From assembly GCA_002389665.1 (NCBI GenBank), contig DGNO01000002.1:133624-197623 (forward strand): a stretch of 64,000 nt of DNA, written 5' to 3'. Within the stretch, counting starts at the first letter, position 1. Every line of letters begins with the position of its first letter. Origin of the DNA: Rhodobiaceae bacterium UBA4490 (lineage in GTDB: Bacteria > Pseudomonadota > Alphaproteobacteria > Parvibaculales > Parvibaculaceae). Shown piece after piece: positions 36,360-43,603 of the stretch. The notes under the pieces were generated by a model. It was not told the DNA's origin, searched no databases, and saw nothing but the letters and a program-made list of their open reading frames with translations. The translations under genes and the position numbers were made by a program.

Positions 36360-38173
36360 GCGGAAAGAACCATGTCCTTGCGGAAGCTGCCGCTCCTATG
36401 GGAACCGATCAAATCATCCAGAACGGCCTGCAATTCCACCAGCAAGGCGCATACGACAAAGCGGCCCGCCTCTATGAAAAAGTGCTGAAGAAAGAACCGG
36501 GCAATCTTGCTGCACTCAACTTCCTTGCCGATGCGAGACTGCGAGAAGGTAAGCCAGCGCGCGCCGTTCAAACCGCGCAAAAGGCTTTGAAACTCAAAGC
36601 GGATATGCCCGGCACACTCTTCATTCTCGGCAATGCGCTCAGCGCTATGGGGCGCCACGCCGAGGCCGCCGAACAATTGCAGCAAGCCATCCAGTTGAAG
36701 CCCGACTATGCCGATGCTTACCTTTCGCTCGGCAACGCTTACCGGGAAACCGGCGACGGGGCAAAATCACTCGCCGCTTATGAACAATTATGCGATATCG
36801 CCCCCGACTTCGCCGAGGCGCGTTTCAACCTCGCCAATGCCTATCGGCGCGAGGGATTATTTGAAGAGGCGGCAGAAGAATACGAAGAAACGCTGCGCCT
36901 CGACCCCGGCATGGCCGCCGCCCACAGCAATCTCGCCGGCACCCTTTCCAAACTCAGCAGATCAGAAGCGGCGCTTGAGCACGCGCAAAAAGCCCTCGCA
37001 CTCGCCCCTACCTTAAGCACGGCTTATATCAACGCCGGCAATGCGCTCAAGACACTCGGCGACTTGGCGGCAGCAGAGGCGCAATACAGGAAAGCCCTTG
37101 ATCACGCCCCTCAGGATGCAAGCGCTCATGGCCTGCTTGCAACGAGCCTGCAGGGGCAAGGCCGTTTCGAGGAAGCTTTCGCCGAATATGCGATTGCCCG
37201 CAAACTCGATCCACGTTCCGACCTTATCCGCGGGGATTTGAGCACCGCACAGCTTGGCGCCGGCATCATTGCCGAAGGGTGGGACAACCACGAAGCCCGT
37301 TTTACAGCCGGTATCAATATCGGCGCGCGCGACTTTCCGGGCATCCTTCGCTGGAACGGGGAGCCCCTGGATAACAAGACACTTCTTGTCTGGAAGGAAC
37401 AGGGGATCGGCGACGATATCCGCTATATCTCATGCCTGCGCGATCTTTTAACGGCCGCACCTGACAATGCGACCGTCCGGGTGGAAACGGATCCCCGGCT
37501 CGTCAAACTTTATACCCGCAGTTTCCCGGGGGCGATTATTGAAGGCATCGGCGCCAACGATGCGGCAGACGACATCGATTGTCAGATTCCCATGGGCTCC
37601 CTAGCCCGTCATTACCGGCGCACATTGGAGGCGTTCCCTGCGGCGCCGGGGTATCTGGTGCCCGACCCGGCACGCCGGGGCAACTTTAGAACATGGATTA
37701 ACGGGCTCGGAGACGGGCTGAAAGTCGGCTTTGCCTGGCGAAGCGGCAATATGGGCGAAGGACGCTCAATCCATTACACACAGATCGAAGATTGGGCGGA
37801 GCTGCTCTCTCTTAAAGGAATCGAACTTATCAATCTGCAATACGGCACCGTCGATGACGAATTGAAGCAGGCCGAAGAGAAGACCGGCCGGGTCATTCAT
37901 CAGGCAGATATCGACCTTTTCAATGATCTGGATGGAGCCGCAGCTCTTAGCGCCTCGCTCGATCTCATCATCAGCCCAGGCACATCCGTCGCCGATATGG
38001 CAGGCGCCATCGGTACGCCTGCTTTGGTATATGCTCCCGCCTTCCATCCCATGATGCTGGGCACCGACCACCTGCCCTGGTACCCCGCCATGCAGGTATT
38101 CCCGCGCAAATGGAACGAACCCATGGCCGAGGTTGTGGATAAAATCACGACAGCCCTCGCCGCCCGACTCTAA
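36356..38173 (+). CDS. TPR-glycosyltransferase, FlmG-like (2 of 2)
   Basis: A 605-residue paralogue of the preceding gene: TPR array (about 12-315), then the same glycosyltransferase domain with VWKEQGIGDDIRYISCLRD, VGFAWRSGN and SPGTSVADMAGAIGTPALVY. The ATG at 36356 overlaps the previous stop as ATGA; the longer in-frame start lies deep in the upstream gene and is rejected. The base composition is closer to the host genes than that of the first copy. Two enzymes and two flagellins may reflect one-to-one specificity or two different sugars; sequence alone cannot say. Confidence 0.85.
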   Translation: MSGKNHVLAEAAAPMGTDQIIQNGLQFHQQGAYDKAARLYEKVLKKEPGNLAALNFLADARLREGKPARAVQTAQKALKLKADMPGTLFILGNALSAMGRHAEAAEQLQQAIQLKPDYADAYLSLGNAYRETGDGAKSLAAYEQLCDIAPDFAEARFNLANAYRREGLFEEAAEEYEETLRLDPGMAAAHSNLAGTLSKLSRSEAALEHAQKALALAPTLSTAYINAGNALKTLGDLAAAEAQYRKALDHAPQDASAHGLLATSLQGQGRFEEAFAEYAIARKLDPRSDLIRGDLSTAQLGAGIIAEGWDNHEARFTAGINIGARDFPGILRWNGEPLDNKTLLVWKEQGIGDDIRYISCLRDLLTAAPDNATVRVETDPRLVKLYTRSFPGAIIEGIGANDAADDIDCQIPMGSLARHYRRTLEAFPAAPGYLVPDPARRGNFRTWINGLGDGLKVGFAWRSGNMGEGRSIHYTQIEDWAELLSLKGIELINLQYGTVDDELKQAEEKTGRVIHQADIDLFNDLDGAAALSASLDLIISPGTSVADMAGAIGTPALVYAPAFHPMMLGTDHLPWYPAMQVFPRKWNEPMAEVVDKITTALAARL

Positions 38174-38189
38174 GCCCTTGTTTTTCAAA

Positions 38190-38238
38190 GCCGCCTTACC
38201 GGTCCGCCTCACTCGGCGCAATTTTCCGGTAAGGCGGC
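38190..38238. other. 13-bp inverted repeat after the glycosyltransferase operon
   Basis: GCCGCCTTACCGG at 38190-38202 is the exact reverse complement of 38226-38238, with a 23-base loop. It may terminate the operon, though the T-run is missing. Its right arm overlaps the ftr-like element of the flagellin promoter. Confidence 0.55.
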
Positions 38239-38249
38239 AAAAAATGCCT
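38235..38249 (+). promoter_or_regulatory. ftr-like element of the first flagellin promoter
   Basis: CGGCAA-AAA-ATGCCT: left arm exact, right arm four of six bases. Its first base is 90 bp before the T of the -24 element, identical to flgF. Confidence 0.6.
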
Positions 38250-38324
38250 GCGAACGGCAGGTTTTCCCTACCCCCGCCCCCGCAAAAAATAAGTAACCCA
38301 TTGAAATAACATATTTTTTCAATG

Positions 38325-38340
38325 TGGCCCGCCCTTTGCT
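38325..38340 (+). promoter_or_regulatory. Sigma-54 promoter of the first flagellin operon
   Basis: TGGCCCG-CCCT-TTGCT, one mismatch from the consensus, with perfect GG/GC spacing. The predicted transcript start is near 38351, 35 nt before a small ORF and about 190 nt before the flagellin ATG. Confidence 0.9.
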
Positions 38341-38385
38341 CATATCCCTTCGACCATTGCCGGTTGTCGGCACGAGGAGATCGAT

Positions 38386-38550
38386 ATGAGCGATCAACGG
38401 ATGTTTCTTTCGGACGACAAGACGAGTGTGAATAAGTTCGCAGTCCGTAAAGACGCCGTTTACCCGGAATTAATCATTAATTCCGAGTATATGGCTCGTG
38501 CCGCAGTGAAACAGACCGGCTTAAACCCGGAGGGTAGCAACAATGGCTGA
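38386..38550 (+). CDS. 54-residue small ORF leading the first flagellin transcript
   Basis: This reading frame of 54 codons begins MSDQRMFLSDDK and ends NPEGSNNG. It is not a known family to me. GAGGAG lies 6 nt upstream of the ATG, and it would be the first ORF on the sigma-54 transcript. Its last codons overlap the flagellin ATG (38543) by 8 bp in another frame and contain the flagellin ribosome-binding site GGAGGG, so translation through it could gate flagellin synthesis. No membrane helix or motif is seen. Third-position GC is not strongly biased, so coding is plausible but unproven. Confidence 0.5.
   Translation: MSDQRMFLSDDKTSVNKFAVRKDAVYPELIINSEYMARAAVKQTGLNPEGSNNG
38465..38485 (+). 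other. 9-bp hairpin/palindrome inside the flagellin leader
   Basis: CGGAATTAA at 38465-38473, loop TCA, and the exact complement at 38477-38485. It lies within the small ORF, about 125 bp downstream of the sigma-54 -12 element. It could be an RNA hairpin in the flagellin leader or a protein-binding site on DNA. Confidence 0.6.
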
Positions 38551-39673
38551 AGTGGTTCTATCGGGTGCAATCCGCTCGAACCTTTTGAGTATCCAGAACA
38601 CGGCAAGATTGCTGGACGACACCCAGCTGCGCCTATCCACTGGCCTCAAGGTAAATAGCGCGGTCGACGATCCGACTGCATTTTTCCAGGCACGCTCGCT
38701 CAACACGCGCGCCGGTGACCTGAACCGGCTGGTGGACTCGCTCCAGCAGTCAATCAATACGATTCAGACGGCCGACGAAGGCATCACCTCGCTGCAAAAG
38801 CTGGTGGAAAGCGCCAAGGCGCTCGCCAACCGCGCGCTGGAAACGCCCATCGTCGCCTCTTCTTCCGAAGGCCCGCGTCAGGTGGTGACGGATCCCGATG
38901 TGACAGCAACGGCTTTCGCTTCTGGTATCGCCTCTGGTGACGTGCTCACGGTACAGGTTGGCGGCGGCTCTGTCCGCTCCGTCACCGTCGGCAGCAAAAC
39001 CATCGGCGAGCTTGTCAGCGCCATCAATGCGATTACCGGGGTTTCTGCGGAAATCACCAATGAGCGTTCGCTCAAGATCGAAGGCGATAGCGGCCGCGCA
39101 CTGGTCATCGGCAGCTCGGCCGGTTCCGTCGCAAACGACCTCGGTCTTGCCGGTTCCTTCACGAACGGCACGAACCGCGACAAATTCGAGACGGACTATA
39201 ACGAGCTCCGTCTCCAGATCGACCAGCTGGCCGGTGACGCGAACTATCAGGGCGTCAACCTGCTGCGCGGCGACGATCTGACCATCAATTTCAACGAAAG
39301 CCAGACCAGCCAGATCACTATCCGCGGCGTCGACTTCACCGTGGATGGCGACCTGAGGCTACCGGAAATCACCGCCCGTTCGTGGGAAAACGAGGTGAAC
39401 CTGCGCAATACGGTCCGCGATCTCGATGCGGCAAGCCGCACCCTGCGCACCCAGGCCTCTACCTTCGGTTCCAACCTTGGCGTGGTGGAAATTCGCCAGG
39501 GCTTCACCGACCAGCTCATCAATACGCTGGAAGGCGGCGCGGCAGATCTGACTTTGGCAGACACGAACGAAGAAGGCGCCAATCTGCTTGCCTTGCAGAC
39601 CCGCCAGCAGCTCGGTTCGGTGGCGCTCTCCATCGCCTCGCAGTCCGAACAAAGCGTGCTGCAGCTCTTCTAG
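38543..39673 (+). CDS. Flagellin (first copy)
   Basis: Flagellin of 376 residues, the filament subunit. The conserved D0/D1 N-terminus (SNLLSIQNTARLLDDTQLRL, about 12-31) and C-terminus (LLALQTRQQLGSVALSIASQ) flank a variable middle of about 200 residues. The ATG at 38543 follows GGAGGG at 8 nt and overlaps the small leader ORF. Sigma-54 control with an ftr-like site is predicted. It ends in a strong terminator, so it is not co-transcribed with the second flagellin. Likely a substrate of the upstream TPR-glycosyltransferases. Confidence 0.95.
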   Translation: MAEVVLSGAIRSNLLSIQNTARLLDDTQLRLSTGLKVNSAVDDPTAFFQARSLNTRAGDLNRLVDSLQQSINTIQTADEGITSLQKLVESAKALANRALETPIVASSSEGPRQVVTDPDVTATAFASGIASGDVLTVQVGGGSVRSVTVGSKTIGELVSAINAITGVSAEITNERSLKIEGDSGRALVIGSSAGSVANDLGLAGSFTNGTNRDKFETDYNELRLQIDQLAGDANYQGVNLLRGDDLTINFNESQTSQITIRGVDFTVDGDLRLPEITARSWENEVNLRNTVRDLDAASRTLRTQASTFGSNLGVVEIRQGFTDQLINTLEGGAADLTLADTNEEGANLLALQTRQQLGSVALSIASQSEQSVLQLF

Positions 39674-39712
39674 AAGGGCTATCTGCGGCAGTTCATTGTT
39701 GCCTTTTACTTC

Positions 39713-39739
39713 AGCGGAGCTTCGGCTCCGCTTTTTTTT
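39713..39739 (+). terminator. Terminator of the first flagellin
   Basis: AGCGGAGC at 39713-39720, loop TTCG, complement 39725-39732, then eight T in a row including the last stem base. Confidence 0.95.
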
Positions 39740-39809
39740 GCAATTTTTTTCCGCGGATTTCCGCCGGATTTTCGAAAAAATTGAGATGAGTAAAACTTTT
39801 CGAGGCGCG

Positions 39810-39824
39810 TTTACCGGCCATTAA
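39810..39824 (+). promoter_or_regulatory. Near-consensus CtrA box upstream of the second flagellin
   Basis: TTTA-CCGGCCA-TTAA, one mismatch from TTAA-N7-TTAA, 89-103 bp before the ATG. No sigma-54 element with correct spacing was found here, so this flagellin may be controlled differently from the first. Confidence 0.4.
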
Positions 39825-39847
39825 GCGCGCTTTGCCATGATCACATC

Positions 39848-39880
39848 GAACTCAGAAAGAGTTCCGGTTCAGGAAGAACC
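39848..39880 (+). other. Twin hairpins in the second flagellin 5' leader
   Basis: GAACTC-AGAAA-GAGTTC (39848-39864, 6-bp stem) is followed at once by GGTTC-AGGAA-GAACC (39866-39880, 5-bp stem). Both have five-base purine loops of the form AG(A/G)AA. They lie 33-65 nt before the flagellin ATG and would be in the mRNA leader. Confidence 0.6.
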
Positions 39881-39912
39881 AACTGCTAATCCTAGGAAAG
39901 GGATGCTATAAT

Positions 39913-41037
39913 ATGTCTGGTATTACTCTCTCGAGCGCTGTTCGCGAAAACCTTCTTTCTCTCCAGAACACCGCTAAACTCACCGCCGATACTCAGAGCA
40001 AACTTTCTACGGGTCTGAAGGTCCGGAGCGCTGTCGATAACCCGACCTCGTTCTTCACCTCGCAGAGCCTGAATGCGCGTGCAGGCGACCTGAACGCCCT
40101 GCTCGACAACACCGGCCTTGCCGTTCAGACGCTGCAGGCGGCTGACGAAGGCCTCTCCGCTCTGACGAACCTGGTGCAGCAGGCTCGTGCGACGGCCACG
40201 CAGGCTCTGAACACGCAGATCACCGCGACCACGACTTCCTCGTCCGACACGGGTGCCAACGGCACGGCTGTGGCCATTGGTACGTCCGGTATTAGCACCG
40301 GCGACACCATTACGGTCAGCACGACGGGTGCCGATGGTTCGACCATTACGGTTACCGCGACCGCCACGGCAGGCCGCACCCTTAGTCAGCTCACCTCGGT
40401 CATTAACGCCGCCACCGGCATTACTGCCAGCTTCGCCAACGGCGTTCTGTCCGTTTCCGGTGACGGCGGCCGTACGGTTACGATTTCTGGTTCCGTTGGT
40501 GATGCACTCGGATTGACGGGCACCTTCACGAACGGTACGAACCGTGACCAGTTCGTGACGGACTTCAACAACCTGCGCACGCAGATCGACCAGTTGGCCG
40601 GTGACGCAAGCTTCAACGGCGTTAACCTGCTCGACGGCGACAACCTGACGGTGACGTTCAACGAAACCGGCACGTCCACGCTGGAAATCTCCGGTGTGAC
40701 CTATGATGCTGCCGGTCTCGGCATCTCCGCTCAGACCAACACGGGCTTCTCGACCGACTCGGGCGTCCAGTCCGCTCTGACGAGCCTGAACGGCGCGCTC
40801 ACCTCGCTCCGCTCGCAGGCGTCCACCTTCGGTAACAACCTTGCCGTTGTGGAAAACCGTCAGGACTTCACGAACAACCTGATCAACACGCTGGAAAGCG
40901 GTGCCGCCGGCCTGACGCTGGCTGACACCAACGAAGAAGGCGCGAACTTGCTCGCTCTGCAGACCCGTCAGCAGCTCGGCTCGATCTCGCTCTCTCTCGC
41001 TAACCAGGCTGACCAGGCCGTGCTGCGTCTCTTCTAA
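39913..41037 (+). CDS. Flagellin (second copy)
   Basis: Flagellin of 374 residues, paralogue of the preceding copy. N-terminal D0/D1 (ENLLSLQNTAKLTADTQSKL) and C-terminal LLALQTRQQLGSISLSLANQ are conserved. The centre is rich in Thr, Ser, Ala and Gly (about 95-170), offering many O-glycosylation sites. Codon choice is strongly biased to a small set, unlike neighbouring genes, as in a very highly expressed protein; it is therefore probably the major filament subunit. It has its own leader with twin hairpins and its own terminator. Confidence 0.95.
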   Translation: MSGITLSSAVRENLLSLQNTAKLTADTQSKLSTGLKVRSAVDNPTSFFTSQSLNARAGDLNALLDNTGLAVQTLQAADEGLSALTNLVQQARATATQALNTQITATTTSSSDTGANGTAVAIGTSGISTGDTITVSTTGADGSTITVTATATAGRTLSQLTSVINAATGITASFANGVLSVSGDGGRTVTISGSVGDALGLTGTFTNGTNRDQFVTDFNNLRTQIDQLAGDASFNGVNLLDGDNLTVTFNETGTSTLEISGVTYDAAGLGISAQTNTGFSTDSGVQSALTSLNGALTSLRSQASTFGNNLAVVENRQDFTNNLINTLESGAAGLTLADTNEEGANLLALQTRQQLGSISLSLANQADQAVLRLF

Positions 41038-41062
41038 TAGCGGCACAAGACGACATCTAAAG

Positions 41063-41098
41063 CGGCGGGGCCCAGGAAAGGCCCCGCCGTTTGCTTTT
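41063..41098 (+). terminator. Terminator of the second flagellin
   Basis: CGGCGGGGCC at 41063-41072 pairs with GGCCCCGCCG at 41080-41089, followed by TTTGCTTTT. Confidence 0.9.
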
Positions 41099-41216
41099 GT
41101 GCCCTGCCCTCCAAGGCGTCCTGTAAGAGACCGCCGATACCGCCGGGTTTCCGCCCGCCGCAAAAAGCAGGTAATCTGCCTCATCTTATGCAGCGGCGAA
41201 TCAGGGGTGCAGAACC

Positions 41217-41609
41217 ATGGCTTTGAAAGTCGAACTGAAACCGGGCGAGCGCATTATCCTCGGCGAAAGCGTCATCACCAATGACAGCCAGCGCACCCGG
41301 CTCTTCATCGAAGGCACTGCCCCCATCCTGCGCGAAAAAGATATCATGCGGGTGGAAGAGGCCGACAGCCCTTGCAAGAAAATATACCTAGTAGTCCAGA
41401 TGATGTATCTGGCCGCCGATCCTTCCAAACACCACGATCTATATTTCGAACTTGTGAAGGATGTGAGCGAGGCCGCCCCCAGCGTAGTGCCGCTGATCGA
41501 CGCCGTTAACAACCGAATATTAACCGGCGAAATGTACAAAGCTCTTAAGGAAGCTCGCAAATTGGTGGATTACGAGCAGGAGCTAATTGCCAATGTTAAA
41601 TCCGGCTGA
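41217..41609 (+). CDS. flbT: Flagellin mRNA regulator FlbT
   Basis: FlbT, 130 residues, a post-transcriptional repressor that in Caulobacter binds the flagellin mRNA leader and promotes its decay until the hook is finished. The N-terminal PilZ-like beta fold (LKPGERIILGESVITND) and the helical C-terminus (GEMYKALKEARKLVDYEQEL) are conserved. The flaF start lies inside its 3' end (17-bp overlap). Adjacent flagellin leaders contain hairpins that are candidate targets. Confidence 0.93.
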   Translation: MALKVELKPGERIILGESVITNDSQRTRLFIEGTAPILREKDIMRVEEADSPCKKIYLVVQMMYLAADPSKHHDLYFELVKDVSEAAPSVVPLIDAVNNRILTGEMYKALKEARKLVDYEQELIANVKSG

Positions 41610-42003
41610 AGCCTACGGTAAGACGGCTAAGATGGCCCCTGGGGCCCCTCGGGAGCTGGAAGGGAATCTCCTCATCAAAGCCGCATCGCAGCTTCAACGG
41701 ATCAAGGAAGGCTGGCCCGACAGCAAAAAAGAGCTCTCCGGCGCCCTCCTTTACAATCGCAAACTCTGGACGATTTTCGCCGCCTCCGCGGCCGAGGACA
41801 ATCATCCTCTTCCGCGCGAGATCAAACAGAACATCGCCAACTTGGCGCTCTTCATTTTCAAGCACACGGCCTCTGTGGAAGCGAAACCCGCCCCCGAGCG
41901 CCTGGATACGCTGATCAACATCAACCGCCAAATCGCCGCCGGGCTCTTCCAGAAGCCGGGGGCAAGCACGGCCCCTTCCGAGCCCGCGGCCGCGAATTTC
42001 TGA
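41593..42003 (+). CDS. flaF: Flagellin biosynthesis regulator FlaF
   Basis: FlaF, 136 residues, needed for flagellin translation or secretion and acting opposite to FlbT in Caulobacter. Mostly helical, with WPDSKKELSGALLYNRKLWTI and ININRQIAAGLF conserved. The ATG at 41593 is chosen, with GGAG about 10 nt upstream inside flbT; an in-frame TTG at 41587 is less likely. The 17-bp overlap with flbT implies coupled, roughly balanced synthesis of the antagonistic pair. Confidence 0.92.
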   Translation: MLNPAEAYGKTAKMAPGAPRELEGNLLIKAASQLQRIKEGWPDSKKELSGALLYNRKLWTIFAASAAEDNHPLPREIKQNIANLALFIFKHTASVEAKPAPERLDTLININRQIAAGLFQKPGASTAPSEPAAANF

Positions 42004-42042
42004 ACCCGCAATTGCCGCAACGCTCTCTGCCGCAGAAAAAAC

Positions 42043-42068
42043 AAAGGCCCGCCGAAGCGGGCCTTTTT
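42043..42068. terminator. Bidirectional terminator flaF / flgL
   Basis: AAAGGCCCGC at 42043-42052, loop CGAA, complement 42057-42066, with T-runs on both strands, between convergent flaF and flgL. Confidence 0.92.
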
Positions 42069-42100
42069 CATTTCATGTGCCTTGAAAGTCTGCCGGCGTC

Positions 42101-43600
42101 TTAACGGATGAAGTTCAGAAGCGACAATTCGTTGGCGCGCGCGGTTACCTGATAGCTTGCCTGGATCTGCACCTGCAGCTTGCCGATCTTGGCACTGATC
42201 TCGTAAGGGTCCACCCCTTCCCGGTCCTCCACGAGCCCCAGAGACAGCGATAGGTTTGTCTCATGGCGAGTCTGGGTCTGTTCCAGCCGGTGCTGCGTCA
42301 GACCAAGCTCGGTCACCACATCGGCGACGGAGGCTTTACCCTCGAAGGTCAGCTCCTGACCGAGGCGTTTGGTCAGCGCCGCATAAGCATCCGGTGCATT
42401 GGGGTCGCTATCGGAAAACTGAAGCGCGGCATAGATCGCCTGCGACTTCAGCGTATCGCGGATCGGGCTTTCATCGGCACGGGCACCGTAAGAGATGCTC
42501 TGCCCCTCACCGATACGCGCGGTGATACTGTCGCGGGCAATACCCGCCCCATCGCCCTTGTACCAGTAGACCGTGTTGGCCGGTGTCCCGTCGATCAGAT
42601 CCGTTGCCGTATCGAAGGGCGGTCCATCTACGCGCTGCGGCGCGGTCCCATTGCCATAATCGAAGAAATTATCCGCCGCTTCCTTGGCCGACGCCGCCCG
42701 GAGCGTGGTCTGAGAGAAGTCCTGCAAAGCCGTATCGAAAGCGGCATTGAAGTTCGCCGCCGTCGCATCTTCATCCGCACCGATCAGGAACTGACCTTCC
42801 TCGGGCGGGTTCGTATTCGTGGCCTGCAGCGTAATGGTTTCCGTCGTGCCGTCCGGCAGATCGACTTCAATGGAAATCGTTTCTCCCTCATTCGGCAGCG
42901 TAGCCGAGAAGGCAATGGTCAGGCCGGCCGGTGTGCCCGTAGGCTGCGGCACCGTGGTGCCCGTCAGGTTCGACGTCGTCGCCGAAAGCTTGAGACCGAA
43001 CGCATTCGGCGAAGCGGATTCGGCAATCCGGACTTCCTCGGGATTGGGCTGGCTCAGCGCCAGACGGCCGCGGTTATCGGCGCCAAGATCGGCCTGACGG
43101 CGCTCATCGATGAGCTGCTTCAAGCCGGCATGAGTAACATCACCGTCCAGGATTTCACCCGGCAGCGCGACGGGACGCGTATCCGTGTCTTTACCGGCGA
43201 AAAGGTATCGGTCGTCCAGCTCCAGGTTCAAAAGCGACACAAGCTCATCGAGATTGGCAGCCGAGTTCGCCTGAAGCTGCGTCTGCCCGGTGCTCAAGAG
43301 CTCGAACGTGCTGGTGAGCGAGGCGGTCTTGCTCGTATTGGCAATCTCTTCCACACGGGTCAGTGCATCGACAGAGGCTTTGGTGCGCAGCTTCACCCTT
43401 TCGATCGTGGAAATGAACCCATCCGTCTCCGTCACCTGGCTGCGCAGGGACAGCACCAGTGTGCGGTCGCTGCCGAGCCCGGAAAACGTGTCGGATTTCT
43501 TCAAGGTAACGAGCTGACGGCGCAGGTCTTCAAACTGCGTCTGCAGGCGGGAAATATCATCCTTGAAGCGAAGAGCCTGAGAGAGAGAAGAAATTTGCAT
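42101..43600 (-). CDS. flgL: Hook-filament junction protein FlgL
   Basis: FlgL (HAP3), 499 residues, joins the hook-associated zone to the filament. The N-terminal flagellin-like coiled coil (about 1-110) and the C-terminal segment (ISAKIGKLQVQIQASYQVTA) are conserved; ELDDRYLFAGKDTDTRPV is the FlgL hallmark. It is longer than enterobacterial FlgL because of a large central insertion (about 190-400). It starts 3 bp after the flgK stop. Confidence 0.9.
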   Translation of the reverse strand: MQISSLSQALRFKDDISRLQTQFEDLRRQLVTLKKSDTFSGLGSDRTLVLSLRSQVTETDGFISTIERVKLRTKASVDALTRVEEIANTSKTASLTSTFELLSTGQTQLQANSAANLDELVSLLNLELDDRYLFAGKDTDTRPVALPGEILDGDVTHAGLKQLIDERRQADLGADNRGRLALSQPNPEEVRIAESASPNAFGLKLSATTSNLTGTTVPQPTGTPAGLTIAFSATLPNEGETISIEVDLPDGTTETITLQATNTNPPEEGQFLIGADEDATAANFNAAFDTALQDFSQTTLRAASAKEAADNFFDYGNGTAPQRVDGPPFDTATDLIDGTPANTVYWYKGDGAGIARDSITARIGEGQSISYGARADESPIRDTLKSQAIYAALQFSDSDPNAPDAYAALTKRLGQELTFEGKASVADVVTELGLTQHRLEQTQTRHETNLSLSLGLVEDREGVDPYEISAKIGKLQVQIQASYQVTARANELSLLNFIR

Positions 43601-43603
43601 GGC

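Noticed and set aside
39776..39840. Sigma-54 promoter for the second flagellin
   Set aside because: TTTGC near 39830 lacks GG at the required distance, and no CGGCAA palindrome is suitably placed. A different promoter class is more likely.
40200..40480. Thr/Ser-rich centre of the second flagellin as a nucleotide repeat
   Set aside because: The codons encode a low-complexity variable domain, but no exact DNA repeat unit recurs; this is normal for flagellin.
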